Shown here piece by piece: positions 26,643 through 35,246 of a DNA stretch of 50,715 nt (the first letter of the stretch is position 1; the number at the start of each line of letters is the position of its first letter). A program made the translations under genes and the position numbers. Below the pieces are notes generated by a model, which was not told the DNA's origin, did not search any database, and saw nothing but the letters and a program-made list of their open reading frames with translations. Source of the stretch: a virus; IMG/VR virus record IMGVR_UViG_3300043570_000972, positions 1 through 50,715 of that record; one strand, given 5' to 3'.

Positions 26643-27238
26643 TATTCAGCCCCTCCTACTGCTTTATTCCAATTTTTAATTGCCCAATGACCAATTCCAC
26701 AGGCATCGGCAACATCATTATCTGTTATTGTCCTATCATATTGCAAATTAATAAAATTAATTGTTCTTTGCTTTCTTAGTTCTCTTTCGTGTGTTTTAAG
26801 CCACGATTCTGACTTCCCTGGATTTTGTGACTTAATAAATAGTTTTTCATCCTTAGATATCTTTTTGTTTCCAATAAAGTTTTGCCAAGTAATTGGAGCA
26901 ACCTTACCTATAACCTTAGTTCCAGACTGCCCCGCTGAGCCAAGAATTGCTCCTTGAACTAAAGCCAGGTCTGCTGCCGTCTTGGGACTATTCATAAATA
27001 CAGTATGCTCAATAACTATTGCCTCAAACCCACCATACATATCAAGGAATAGTTTAACCTTTTGACCTGCATCCATAACCTTTTCGTAGGTGTCTTTTCC
27101 TTTAAAGTTGATCTTGCCTACTGATTCCAAAGTTTTTTCTTGAGTATTAAAAATAGCAAAGGCAAGACTATTAGTGCTTGCATCTATAGCACAAATAGTT
27201 TTTGGAAGTTTAGTTCCTATTGCCTCTGCTAGTTTCAT
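26642..27238 (-). CDS. RuvC-like Holliday junction resolvase
   Basis: 198 residues with an RNase-H/RuvC-like arrangement of acids: D19 (CAIDASTNSLAF), E77 (IVIEHTVF), and D173, D175 and D178 (TDNDVADACGIG), plus a resolvase-type MNSPKTAADLALVQGAIL helix. It would cut four-way junctions formed in replication or before packaging. Next to Cas4-, Hjc- and RecA-type genes. Confidence 0.8.
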   Translation of the reverse strand: MKLAEAIGTKLPKTICAIDASTNSLAFAIFNTQEKTLESVGKINFKGKDTYEKVMDAGQKVKLFLDMYGGFEAIVIEHTVFMNSPKTAADLALVQGAILGSAGQSGTKVIGKVAPITWQNFIGNKKISKDEKLFIKSQNPGKSESWLKTHERELRKQRTINFINLQYDRTITDNDVADACGIGHWAIKNWNKAVGGAE

Positions 27239-27510
27239 TTTAAATTATCCTTAATTTCCTTTAGTGCTTTTGCTACATCAGAAGGATTTACATTACATTT
27301 CACACAAAGATTTTCATCATTATATATTGATAAAGCCTCTTTACACGACTTGCAATTTCTTTCCTTGCCTTTTCTTTTTTGTCTTCTAGAAATTATATAC
27401 CTTGCAGCAATTTTTTCTTTTGTTGAAAGGTCTCTACATTCTGGTGAACAATATATTTGATAGACAATCTCTGTTTGAAATTCTCTATCACACCATTGAC
27501 AATGCTTCAT
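27235..27510 (-). CDS. Zinc-ribbon protein
   Basis: 91 residues with CQWCDREF, YCSPECRD, CKSCKEA and LCVKCNVN: four CxxC-type pairs forming two zinc sites, between which lies a basic RRQKRKGKER segment. A nucleic-acid-binding role is likely. Overlaps RuvC by ATGA and the Cas4-like gene by 23 nt. Confidence 0.68.
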   Translation of the reverse strand: MKHCQWCDREFQTEIVYQIYCSPECRDLSTKEKIAARYIISRRQKRKGKERNCKSCKEALSIYNDENLCVKCNVNPSDVAKALKEIKDNLK

Positions 27511-28288
27511 CTATAGGCTCCAAGGACTTTAGTTTAAAGTCTCCCTTACCAGCATCTGCACAAGCCTTTTTAATAGGACATGATTTGCAAATCTTTGAAT
27601 TAGAGCGATAGTTCTTTTCAGGCAGAGTTCTGTCGACCCAAGCCTTACGAACTGATCTCATCCATTCAAACGTCTGGTCTACCCACCGACGATAATAATC
27701 ATTTACTTCTACTGGAAGAATAAGCAACTCGTGATTGTTTTTATTTTCATAAATAAGAACTGCTTTAGGCTTCTTAAGAATTTTCATATAGATAAGTAAC
27801 TGTACTAAATGACCAGTCTTTGGTTTCATATGCGCCTTGCGGTACTCAAAACCCTCATTCATCATTGTTTTAATTTCACCAAGGAGTTCTTCTCCCTGCC
27901 AGTTAACAATAACATCCCCATACCCAAAAATTGGAGGATCATTATTTGTTATTTTAAATTCTGAATCAACAAGGAAGTCGGGAACATTGCCCATTGCTTC
28001 CTGAATTCTTTCGTGAGACTTTGTTCCTGCAGTCATATTGGCTGCACTGTATGGTGTTGCATCATCTTCAAACATTTGTCCGTCAAAAGCAAGGTACCAA
28101 TATCTTGGACACTCTCCGTGCCCATAGGCAATAGTTGATGGTGCAAAAGTCTTCTTTTGCGTTTGTTTTTCAATACGATTAACAGTATATCCAGACTGAA
28201 TTTTTTCAGTCAAACCAGCAACATCTATTGAGTGTACTGGTGGTTTTTCCTGCTTAACCATAATCTGCTGTAATAAACTTTTTGTCAT
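27488..28288 (-). CDS. Cas4/RecB-like PD-(D/E)XK exonuclease with Fe-S cluster
   Basis: 266 residues. Active-site acids lie in GYGDVIVNW (D125) and LLGEIKTMM (E138, K140), with a later Q in HLVQLLIYM. Four cysteines, C60 (ECPRYWYL) and C234, C237 and C243 (CKSCPIKKAC), match the Cas4/AddB-type iron-sulfur cluster. Likely a 5'-3' ssDNA exonuclease feeding RecA recombination. No CRISPR array or other cas gene is present, so this is the stand-alone phage type. Confidence 0.85.
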   Translation of the reverse strand: MTKSLLQQIMVKQEKPPVHSIDVAGLTEKIQSGYTVNRIEKQTQKKTFAPSTIAYGHGECPRYWYLAFDGQMFEDDATPYSAANMTAGTKSHERIQEAMGNVPDFLVDSEFKITNNDPPIFGYGDVIVNWQGEELLGEIKTMMNEGFEYRKAHMKPKTGHLVQLLIYMKILKKPKAVLIYENKNNHELLILPVEVNDYYRRWVDQTFEWMRSVRKAWVDRTLPEKNYRSNSKICKSCPIKKACADAGKGDFKLKSLEPIDEALSMV

Positions 28289-28323
28289 TTTTTACTCGTT
28301 TCTATTAGTATAAGTATAGCAGA

Positions 28324-28629
28324 TTAGCGTGTGATGTACTTGAGTGCTGAGACTAAATTATTAAGTGATTCTGCTGCTGTGTAATATAGATTCTTTTTAC
28401 CACGATCTGACTTGTCAACATTAGCCATCCAGGTAGCCTTAAATGCCATCTTTGCTGCGATTGCCTGAAGCCTTACGATCTCTACGTGAGCCACATTAAT
28501 TGGGATGTCTGGCTTAATAATTAGTTTAGCAATCATTGTGAGTGCAACGGTAAGTTCTTCATCCTGCATATAGTCTGCAATCTCTGCAAGACCATTTACC
28601 ATATCTATTGTTGTTCCTTGTTGTTCCAT
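28324..28629 (-). CDS. Hypothetical helical protein
   Basis: 101 residues, all-helical (AEIADYMQDEELTVALTMIAKLI; AAKMAFKATWMANVD; AAESLNNLVSALKYITR). It lies between the Cas4-like and Hjc-like nuclease genes and shares one base with the latter. A recombination accessory role is suggested only by context. Confidence 0.62.
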   Translation of the reverse strand: MEQQGTTIDMVNGLAEIADYMQDEELTVALTMIAKLIIKPDIPINVAHVEIVRLQAIAAKMAFKATWMANVDKSDRGKKNLYYTAAESLNNLVSALKYITR

Positions 28630-28934
28630 TATTCCTCCACTAGATCTTCTAATATACTCATCTCAATTATAGCAAGTCTGACTTTAGAGTTACCCTCGCC
28701 CATTACCACCACAATGGCTGGATCCTTGCCATTTTTCATTGCATCAGTAGTAGCCTTTGCCCAAACCTCTTTATTTAATGTAAAAGACTTTCCAACCTCT
28801 TTAAAGTCAACCACAAAATTTTTCCAAGAAGCATCACCCTTTTGGGTATTACGACCAGAGTTTTTGTGCTGCTTAGCACCTATTCTCTTAGACTCACTCT
28901 TCTCCGTCAAAATCCTTCTTCTTTCTTCTTCCAA
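28629..28934 (-). CDS. Hjc-like PD-(D/E)XK nuclease (probable)
   Basis: 101 residues. SGRNTQKGDASWKNFVVDFK then VGKSFTLNKEVWAKATTDA and PAIVVVMGEG resemble phage Hjc-type resolvases ('KGD...E-K-t---S-tL'). The metal-binding acids would be D in KGD and D/K in VDFK, so the usual ExK is altered. Start at TTG 28934 after AAGG; no ATG is available. Overlaps the zinc gene by 41 nt. A second junction nuclease besides the RuvC-like one. Confidence 0.6.
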   Translation of the reverse strand: MEEERRRILTEKSESKRIGAKQHKNSGRNTQKGDASWKNFVVDFKEVGKSFTLNKEVWAKATTDAMKNGKDPAIVVVMGEGNSKVRLAIIEMSILEDLVEE

Positions 28935-29070
28935 GATAAACCTTGCTTAGATGTTTATCTTTACACATCCAGGTCATTTCTTTTGTTTCTGCATAAAGTC
29001 TAAGAGATGTGACTTCTACTTTGCAGTTATGACAAATAAACTTTCCGTGATAGACAGTATAACTAGGCAT
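28894..29070 (-). CDS. Small zinc-finger protein
   Basis: 58 residues: FICHNCKVEV and TWMCKDKHLS supply CxxC...CxxxH, followed by a basic tail (RRKKKDFDGEE). Starts within the end of recA (8-nt overlap), overlaps the Hjc-like gene. Possibly nucleic-acid binding. Confidence 0.6.
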   Translation of the reverse strand: MPSYTVYHGKFICHNCKVEVTSLRLYAETKEMTWMCKDKHLSKVYLGRRKKKDFDGEE

Positions 29071-30073
29071 TTAGTTTTGCCTTGATTGATTCTTGCAAGT
29101 CAAGATCCTCTCTTACACGATTAACAAATGCTTCTTTACCCTGGACTTTTGTGCCATCAGGAAGTATGTACCAAGCACCTGTGCGCTCTACGATACCATT
29201 TAGTTCTGCGGTAGTAACCAAATCACCAATGGTATCAAGACCAATATCGTCACCTCTAAAATAAAAATCATACTCACCAGACTGGAACCCTGGAGAGGTT
29301 TTGGAGAACTGTAGTTCCCACTTAATAGTTCTACCAATCTTTTCTTCAATTAATTTATCTCCTACCTTGATCTTTCCCTTAATCGCTTGATTGTCTGACT
29401 CTGAAGAAAAGAGTTTAACAATACATGAGGAATAAAACTTAGTAGCCTGACCACCAGAAGGCTGCTGGCTAGTATACATAGCATTGATATTGTTACGAGA
29501 CTGAGAAATAAGAACAAGCAAAGTTGGCTTAACTTTATTGTTTGCATAGTTAAGCATTTTCCATGCGTTACTAAAGTCACGGGATTCTGCTCCAATCTGT
29601 TTAGTGTTTTCTAAGGCTTTCATTTCATCTGTATCTTTTTCAAAATAGATTGCTGGAAGCATTGATGTGATAGAGTCTACAACGATTAGGTCTACGCCAG
29701 CATTCATTAATCCTACGCCAACATCTACCATATCACTAATAGTTCTTGCTTGTGAGTAGATTAGTTTTTCTGGGTCTACCCCCAAAGTTCTAGCCCAGTC
29801 TTCAGAGTATGACATCTCTGAGTCAATCCAGGCACATAACTTACCCTCTGCTTGCGCTAGAGCAATCATCTGAAGGCACATAGAAGACTTTGCAGAAGAC
29901 TTTGAACCCCAGATAAGAACTTGTCTGCCATAGGGAAGCCCACCACCAAGTGCACGGTTTAGTCCATAACTAGGGGTAGGCTGGTACTCATAATTAACAC
30001 CAACTCCACTACCCAATCTTTTTCTCAACTTAGGATCAAGTTGTGCTAACGCTTCTTCTATACTAACTGACAT
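29063..30073 (-). CDS. recA: RecA/UvsX-like recombinase
   Basis: 336 residues from ATG 30073, set six bases after GGAGG that lies in the end of dnaE. RecA core: GLNRALGGGLPYGRQVLIWG, Walker A GSKSSAKS (56-63), DLIVVDSITSMLP (Walker B), LVLISQSRNNI and QPSGGQATKFYSSCIVKL (loop regions), ending in a dimer/C-terminal helix. It forms filaments on ssDNA for strand exchange. The Walker A has Ala where the invariant Gly of GK[ST] is expected. Coupled to dnaE. Confidence 0.88.
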   Translation of the reverse strand: MSVSIEEALAQLDPKLRKRLGSGVGVNYEYQPTPSYGLNRALGGGLPYGRQVLIWGSKSSAKSSMCLQMIALAQAEGKLCAWIDSEMSYSEDWARTLGVDPEKLIYSQARTISDMVDVGVGLMNAGVDLIVVDSITSMLPAIYFEKDTDEMKALENTKQIGAESRDFSNAWKMLNYANNKVKPTLLVLISQSRNNINAMYTSQQPSGGQATKFYSSCIVKLFSSESDNQAIKGKIKVGDKLIEEKIGRTIKWELQFSKTSPGFQSGEYDFYFRGDDIGLDTIGDLVTTAELNGIVERTGAWYILPDGTKVQGKEAFVNRVREDLDLQESIKAKLNA

Positions 30074-33000
30074 GTACATCCTCCAATGTTACTGTTCCGT
30101 CTTTTGTTTTTCCAAAACTAAATTTATAAGATTTTCCTTCTTCTATATGCATATATGCTTTTGCAAAAGATGTAGGAAAAACTGTAATAGAATGAAGATC
30201 TCTTGCAGTATCTGCCAATGTAAGAGATGCCATCTTCTTTCCAGTCTTTGTAATTCTTGGTTTAAAAGAAACTACAAACATTTCTTCATCCTTGTATGGC
30301 AGTTGCTTGTAACTTAAGAACTTCACAAGAGCATGAGATGATTCTTTTATTTCATCAGAAGGTATGAAAGATACAATCCTGTTGTCATTACAAAGAACCA
30401 AGTAAGAACGACCAGTCTCAATAGTCGTATTTTCATCATCAAATATACCGACGCTGCCAGTTTTGTCCAAAATTTCAACTCGTGACCATCCTGTTCCCCT
30501 TTTAATTGATTTTACCATACCCATAAAAATGTATGATCCTTTTTCTTCAAAGTCAACAATATCCTGAATGAAAGCATAGTAGTGAGAAGGTATTGTAATA
30601 TTAAACTCTGGAAGGTTTAAGTACTCATACAGGTTCTCTTTAATCTCCTGATCATTTCTAGGATTATCATTAAATGTTGCTGCACCAATTACTCTAAGTG
30701 CTTGGAGTGCACGAGAGTTTACTCCGTTGCCCTTGGTAAATGTAAATTCTTCAAGTTCTTTGTACGAATTAAATGGTCGTGCTGCAATATATCTTTCTGC
30801 AATTTTATCAGATATGAACTTGATAGCAGTGAGTCCAAACCGAATACCCTTACCCTCAATTTTAAAATCGATATCCGAATCGTTAATGTGAGGTAACTTA
30901 ACGCTAATACCCATTCTTTTTGCTTCAATAAGATATTCAGTTCTTGCATCCTTATCCTTTTCATTCTTTAGCACTGAGTACATAAACTCAAGTGGATAAT
31001 AATACTTTAGCCACGCTGTCCAGTAAGATAGAGTTGAGTATGCTACTGCGTGTGACTTATTAAATGAGTACCCTGCGTGAGCCTCAAAGTCATGCCATAA
31101 GTCACGAGCAATGTTTGGAGAGACAAACTTAGAGGCACCCTCTACGAACTTCTCTTTAAACTGATCAAATTCTTTAGCATCTTTTTTCTTGCCAATGATC
31201 TTTCTAACCTTATCTGCTTCCGACATGGACATACCGCCAAGGTGTACGCATGCTTGCATAACTTGTTCCTGGTAAAGAATACAGCCATAAGTGTCCTCCG
31301 TAAATTGTTTTAGTACTTGGTGAGTATAAGAAATATTTTGACGACCATGTTTACGATCAACATAGTCTTTTCCGATAGTATTCATTGCACCTGGACGAAC
31401 AAGAGCATTAGATGCTGCAAGTTCATTTAGATTCTTGACACCCATCTTAACAAGAAGGTTTGTGTATGGTGCTGCTTCACATTGGAATACGCCTTTTGTA
31501 TATCCGTCAGACAACATCTGATAAACATTTACATCATCCATCTTGATTTTTAGAAGATCTATCTTTTTACCATCTCGCTCTTTGATTATGTCAATTGTAT
31601 TCTTAAGAACAGATAAAGTCTTAAGACCAAGTGCATCAATCTTAATTAAGCCAATTCTCTCAGCCTCTTCCATATCAACACCTACAACAGGAATTCTTTC
31701 ATCAGAGCCAGTAGATGATCTTGTTTCAAGTGGTGCGTATCTAAAGATTGGTTCCTTTGCAGTTACAACACCTGCTGCGTGAATACCTGTGCCACGAATG
31801 CGACCACGAAGTTGTTCTCCATACACTTCTACCTCTGGATACTTTTCACGAAACTCTCTTGTTGATTTTGAAGTACAGAAATCATCCCAAGTATCTACAG
31901 TCTTTAATACTTTATTGACATCTGATAGAGGAATGTTGAGCACTCTTGAAACATCTCTAACAATTCCCTTGCCAGTAAACTGAAGGAAGGTAGCAATAGA
32001 TGCAACATGTCGATACTGTCTAACAAGATAGTCTTTTACTTCTTCACGACGAGTATCCTGAATATCTGTATCAATATCTGGAAAGTCATTACGCTCTGGG
32101 TTAATAAAACGGAAGAACAAAAGGTTGTGCTCAATAGGATCAATGTCTGTAATCTTTAGTGCATAACAAACAAGAGAACCAGCAGAAGAACCACGACCTG
32201 GACCGACCATAATCTCTTCTTTCTTAGCCCAGTTGATCATGTTGCTTACAACAAGGAAGTATGGAGCAAACTTTTTATCCTTAATAATCTGCAACTCTTC
32301 TTCAAGTCTATCAAGGTACTCTTGGTTTTCTGACAAACCTCGCTCTACCAAACCTTCAAGTGCAACCTTTGCAAGTTCTTTATCAGGACTTTTGTACTGT
32401 ACTGGCAATAGGTTTAGTCCTTCTTGAATGCCATAGTCTCCGACTGTCTCTGCTAATAGGAGTGTGTTTGAGTATATGTCTGGTCGATCAATACCCTGCG
32501 ATTCCATCGCTGCCTTAATCTCTTCGTATGAAAGCAGGTGGATATCAAACTTATTAAATGTAATCTGACGGTCTTCGCCATATAGATAGTCAAGGCGTTC
32601 CATCATACTGCCTTTTTTCTTTGACTTTTCATATGTTGCATCTTTTACGAACTTGCCGTGTGTATTCATAAGCAACTTAAACTCTTGAACTTCTTTTTGT
32701 GATGGATCAACATGGTGGCAGTCTGGTGTAACAATAACTTTAATGCCAAACTCGTCTGCAAGTTCAATTAAGTACTTGTTGATATGTGCTTCGTTGTGAG
32801 GCATAACCTCAACATAATAGTCATCACCAAAGCGCTCCTTAAACCAAGTCAAATACTTCTTAGCAATAGCAAACTCTTCTTCTTCAAGTGCTTTAACTAA
32901 AACGCTGCTTGGACAAGCAGAAGAAACAATAATTCCCTCTTTGTATTTTTCTAATATCTCAAAGTCAAATCGTGGCTTCTTAAAGAAACCATCTGTCCAA

Positions 33001-33338
33001 GATAGTTCGCTAATCTTATTAAGGTTTTCTAAACCAATTTGATTCTTGGCTAGAAGGATAATGTGGTTGTAGACAAGATCTTGCTGACCTTCTCTTTCAG
33101 ACTTATCTCTTTTATCAGATATGTCTGAACACATATATCCTTCTAGACCTAGAATTGGCTTAATGCCCTTTGCTTTTGCAATACGGTGCAGTTCCCTATG
33201 CCCAGATAAAGTACCGTGGTCAGTGATGGCAATTGCTGGCATCCCTAACTCAACTGCACGGTCAACATATTCTTCTGGAGTAGCAATCCCATCAAATAAT
33301 GAGAAGTGTGTATGGACATGTAAGCCTACGTAGTTCAT
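30063..33338 (-). CDS. dnaE: DNA polymerase III alpha subunit (DnaE-like, C family)
   Basis: 1091 residues from ATG 33338, one base after the SSB stop. N-terminal PHP domain: VGLHVHTHFSLFDG, IAITDHGTLSGH and VTPDCHHVDPSQ. C-family palm: VGPGRGSSAGSLVCYALKIT and DFPDIDTDIQDTRR (catalytic Asp pair plus third acid). Then fingers (GCILYQEQVM) and a C-terminal OB-like region (FMGMVKSIKRGTGW). It is the phage replicase; a clamp gene is not in the window. Complete length for a short DnaE. Confidence 0.93.
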   Translation of the reverse strand: MNYVGLHVHTHFSLFDGIATPEEYVDRAVELGMPAIAITDHGTLSGHRELHRIAKAKGIKPILGLEGYMCSDISDKRDKSEREGQQDLVYNHIILLAKNQIGLENLNKISELSWTDGFFKKPRFDFEILEKYKEGIIVSSACPSSVLVKALEEEEFAIAKKYLTWFKERFGDDYYVEVMPHNEAHINKYLIELADEFGIKVIVTPDCHHVDPSQKEVQEFKLLMNTHGKFVKDATYEKSKKKGSMMERLDYLYGEDRQITFNKFDIHLLSYEEIKAAMESQGIDRPDIYSNTLLLAETVGDYGIQEGLNLLPVQYKSPDKELAKVALEGLVERGLSENQEYLDRLEEELQIIKDKKFAPYFLVVSNMINWAKKEEIMVGPGRGSSAGSLVCYALKITDIDPIEHNLLFFRFINPERNDFPDIDTDIQDTRREEVKDYLVRQYRHVASIATFLQFTGKGIVRDVSRVLNIPLSDVNKVLKTVDTWDDFCTSKSTREFREKYPEVEVYGEQLRGRIRGTGIHAAGVVTAKEPIFRYAPLETRSSTGSDERIPVVGVDMEEAERIGLIKIDALGLKTLSVLKNTIDIIKERDGKKIDLLKIKMDDVNVYQMLSDGYTKGVFQCEAAPYTNLLVKMGVKNLNELAASNALVRPGAMNTIGKDYVDRKHGRQNISYTHQVLKQFTEDTYGCILYQEQVMQACVHLGGMSMSEADKVRKIIGKKKDAKEFDQFKEKFVEGASKFVSPNIARDLWHDFEAHAGYSFNKSHAVAYSTLSYWTAWLKYYYPLEFMYSVLKNEKDKDARTEYLIEAKRMGISVKLPHINDSDIDFKIEGKGIRFGLTAIKFISDKIAERYIAARPFNSYKELEEFTFTKGNGVNSRALQALRVIGAATFNDNPRNDQEIKENLYEYLNLPEFNITIPSHYYAFIQDIVDFEEKGSYIFMGMVKSIKRGTGWSRVEILDKTGSVGIFDDENTTIETGRSYLVLCNDNRIVSFIPSDEIKESSHALVKFLSYKQLPYKDEEMFVVSFKPRITKTGKKMASLTLADTARDLHSITVFPTSFAKAYMHIEEGKSYKFSFGKTKDGTVTLEDVHVS

Positions 33339-33339
33339 A

Positions 33340-33993
33340 TTACCAATCAGCGTTTGTTGCTGAGGTGGCAGATGGGCCGTCAAAGCCCAAGTAGAACGCT
33401 TCTTGTTCCGCGTATGGAATCTTGCGTAGTGCAGACTCTAATGGATAAGGCTTGATGTCTCCCCAATTAAATGGTTCCTTATCTGGTGCTGATGGAATTA
33501 GTGTGTAATTAGTTTCAGTTCCCTGACCATTACGCTTTAACTTCCACTGTACATTTGAGATGCTTCCTGTTTCAAGAGCATACTCACGAATTGTGTTAAA
33601 TGATGATTGCTTGCTGATACCCATTGACCAGATTGCAACATAAGGTGCTTCAATACCATCGTCTACAACTACGTTGCAATAGAAACGAAGACGGGCTCTC
33701 CAGCCAGCCTTTGGATCCTTACGATGCATTTCTTCTGCCCAGTCACGACCTTCTGTATCCATTGTGTCTACAGCCTTGCGCTTGTAGTCCTTTGGGTTTG
33801 TGTGTTCTGATACAACGATTGCTAGACCACGATCAGGACTATAGTTTGCTGAATCCTCATCTAGTTCTTCTAAGAATCTAATCTTTACTGATTGTCCATC
33901 AGCAAGTTTTAGCCACTTAACCTTTGGGCCGTCGCCACCCTTTGGGCCATCTAGTACTGGACCCATTTCTTTGATTCCTCTTAGTATTGCCAT
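33340..33993 (-). CDS. Single-stranded DNA-binding protein, phage type
   Basis: 217 residues. VKWLKLADGQSVKIRFLEEL opens a phage (gp32/actinophage-like) OB-fold; LAIVVSEHTNPKDYKRKAVD and WRARLRFYCNVVVDDG follow the pattern of ssDNA-binding proteins from actinophages and T4-like phages. The end (PSATSATNADW) lacks the typical acidic tip. Immediately upstream of dnaE, consistent with the role. Confidence 0.7.
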   Translation of the reverse strand: MAILRGIKEMGPVLDGPKGGDGPKVKWLKLADGQSVKIRFLEELDEDSANYSPDRGLAIVVSEHTNPKDYKRKAVDTMDTEGRDWAEEMHRKDPKAGWRARLRFYCNVVVDDGIEAPYVAIWSMGISKQSSFNTIREYALETGSISNVQWKLKRNGQGTETNYTLIPSAPDKEPFNWGDIKPYPLESALRKIPYAEQEAFYLGFDGPSATSATNADW

Positions 33994-34017
33994 GTGTTTT
34001 CTCTTTTCTGTGTTATG

Positions 34018-34962
34018 TTAGTTTAGCATAGACTGTATTGATTTGTCAAACTGGAAGTCCAGTTCTTTAATTGACTTATCGTCCATGTCTCCTATATCTT
34101 TATATTCTTTGTTTAGTTTAATTACGGATACACGAGAACCAAGTTTTTCAACTATCTTAGTTCTCATATTTCCACCTGCTTCATCGTTATCCGCAATGAC
34201 AATTATATCATTAAAGTACTTCTGAAGCAATTCTATTTGTATGTTTGATACATTGGACCCTAATGTTGCTACTGCTGGAAAGCCACACTGGTCAAGCCTA
34301 ATAGCATCAAAGGATGACTCTACTATATAAACCTTACCAGAACTTTTAACTCTGTGTAGGTTAAATAGGGTTTTAGATTTTGGCAACCCTGGAGTATTCT
34401 TAAATTCTTTGCCCTCGATAGATCTTCCAACAAAACCAATTGCTAAACCATCTGGACTGTGGACTGGAACAGTTACCATATCCTGTTTTTCTGAATAGCC
34501 TAAAGCAAATTTTGATGCTGACTCTTTAGTAATTTTTCTATAGTTAAAATAATCTCTTGCTCTGCTAGAAGACAGCAGTTCATTGTGAAGTCTTTTAAGA
34601 ACAACCTCGTCAAATAAAGTAAACTCTGGTTTTTTGTAAAGGGCTCTATCAACATCCTGTTCTATACTTGTTTCTGCTTCTTTGCTTTTAATAAACCTTG
34701 CAGCCTCAAAGTATGTCCTGTTAGACATATGCATAACAAATTCAATAAATCCAGTTACGTGGTGACAAGCAAAACAAAAGAAGGTTCCGCTATTCTTATC
34801 TATTTCTCCTGCTGGGGTTCTATTGTTGTTGTGATATGGACAAAAAATAATATAGTCTGAGTCAACCTCAGACTCAATCGTTACACCTGTTCCTGTGAGA
34901 ACTCTTTTGATTTGTTCTTTTGTGTATAGATTGCCGTGCTTCCGTCTATTCCTGCTATCCAT
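34018..34962 (-). CDS. dnaG: DnaG-type primase
   Basis: 314 residues: CHC2 zinc ribbon with C41, H44, C63 and C66 (CPYHNNN, FFCFACHH), a primase core (ARDYFNYRKIT), and a Toprim domain with VYIVESSFDAIRL and IVIADNDEAGG. It makes RNA primers with the DnaB helicase. It lacks the C-terminal helicase-binding domain, so is short compared with bacterial DnaG. GGGGAGAAAAC precedes ATG 34962; it overlaps the upstream gene by 82 nt. Confidence 0.88.
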   Translation of the reverse strand: MDSRNRRKHGNLYTKEQIKRVLTGTGVTIESEVDSDYIIFCPYHNNNRTPAGEIDKNSGTFFCFACHHVTGFIEFVMHMSNRTYFEAARFIKSKEAETSIEQDVDRALYKKPEFTLFDEVVLKRLHNELLSSSRARDYFNYRKITKESASKFALGYSEKQDMVTVPVHSPDGLAIGFVGRSIEGKEFKNTPGLPKSKTLFNLHRVKSSGKVYIVESSFDAIRLDQCGFPAVATLGSNVSNIQIELLQKYFNDIIVIADNDEAGGNMRTKIVEKLGSRVSVIKLNKEYKDIGDMDDKSIKELDFQFDKSIQSMLN

Positions 34963-35234
34963 TCGCTTTGTTTTCTCCCCGTATATGTTCCGTGTACTGT
35001 TAGTTGAAATTCAAAATATTTTTTCTTGTGGTTATAGTCTATCGTAAAATCTGGAACTATGTCAAGCCTTGGAACGTAGCCTGATAGTCGCATCTCGGAT
35101 TCAAGCAATCTGACATACTCTGCCTTAAGCCTACCAAGAGCAGACTCATCATGGATAATCCCGTCAAGATAAAACTTCTTGATTGGCTTATGATGATAGA
35201 AGGTAGGTGGGATAACTTCTTTACTTTGCGACAT
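34881..35234 (-). CDS. Conserved hypothetical protein between helicase and primase
   Basis: 117 residues with RLDIVPDFTIDYNHKKKYF and FQLTVHGTYTGRKQSEWIAGID, a beta-rich pattern I recall from actinophage replication regions without assigned function. The long overlap with the primase gene suggests either coupled translation or a shorter primase start. Confidence 0.62.
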   Translation of the reverse strand: MSQSKEVIPPTFYHHKPIKKFYLDGIIHDESALGRLKAEYVRLLESEMRLSGYVPRLDIVPDFTIDYNHKKKYFEFQLTVHGTYTGRKQSEWIAGIDGSTAIYTQKNKSKEFSQEQV

Positions 35235-35246
35235 ACCATATTATAC

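Noticed and set aside
27488-28288. CRISPR adaptation module because of the Cas4-like gene
   Set aside because: No repeat-spacer array and no cas1 or cas2; stand-alone Cas4-like exonucleases are common in phages.
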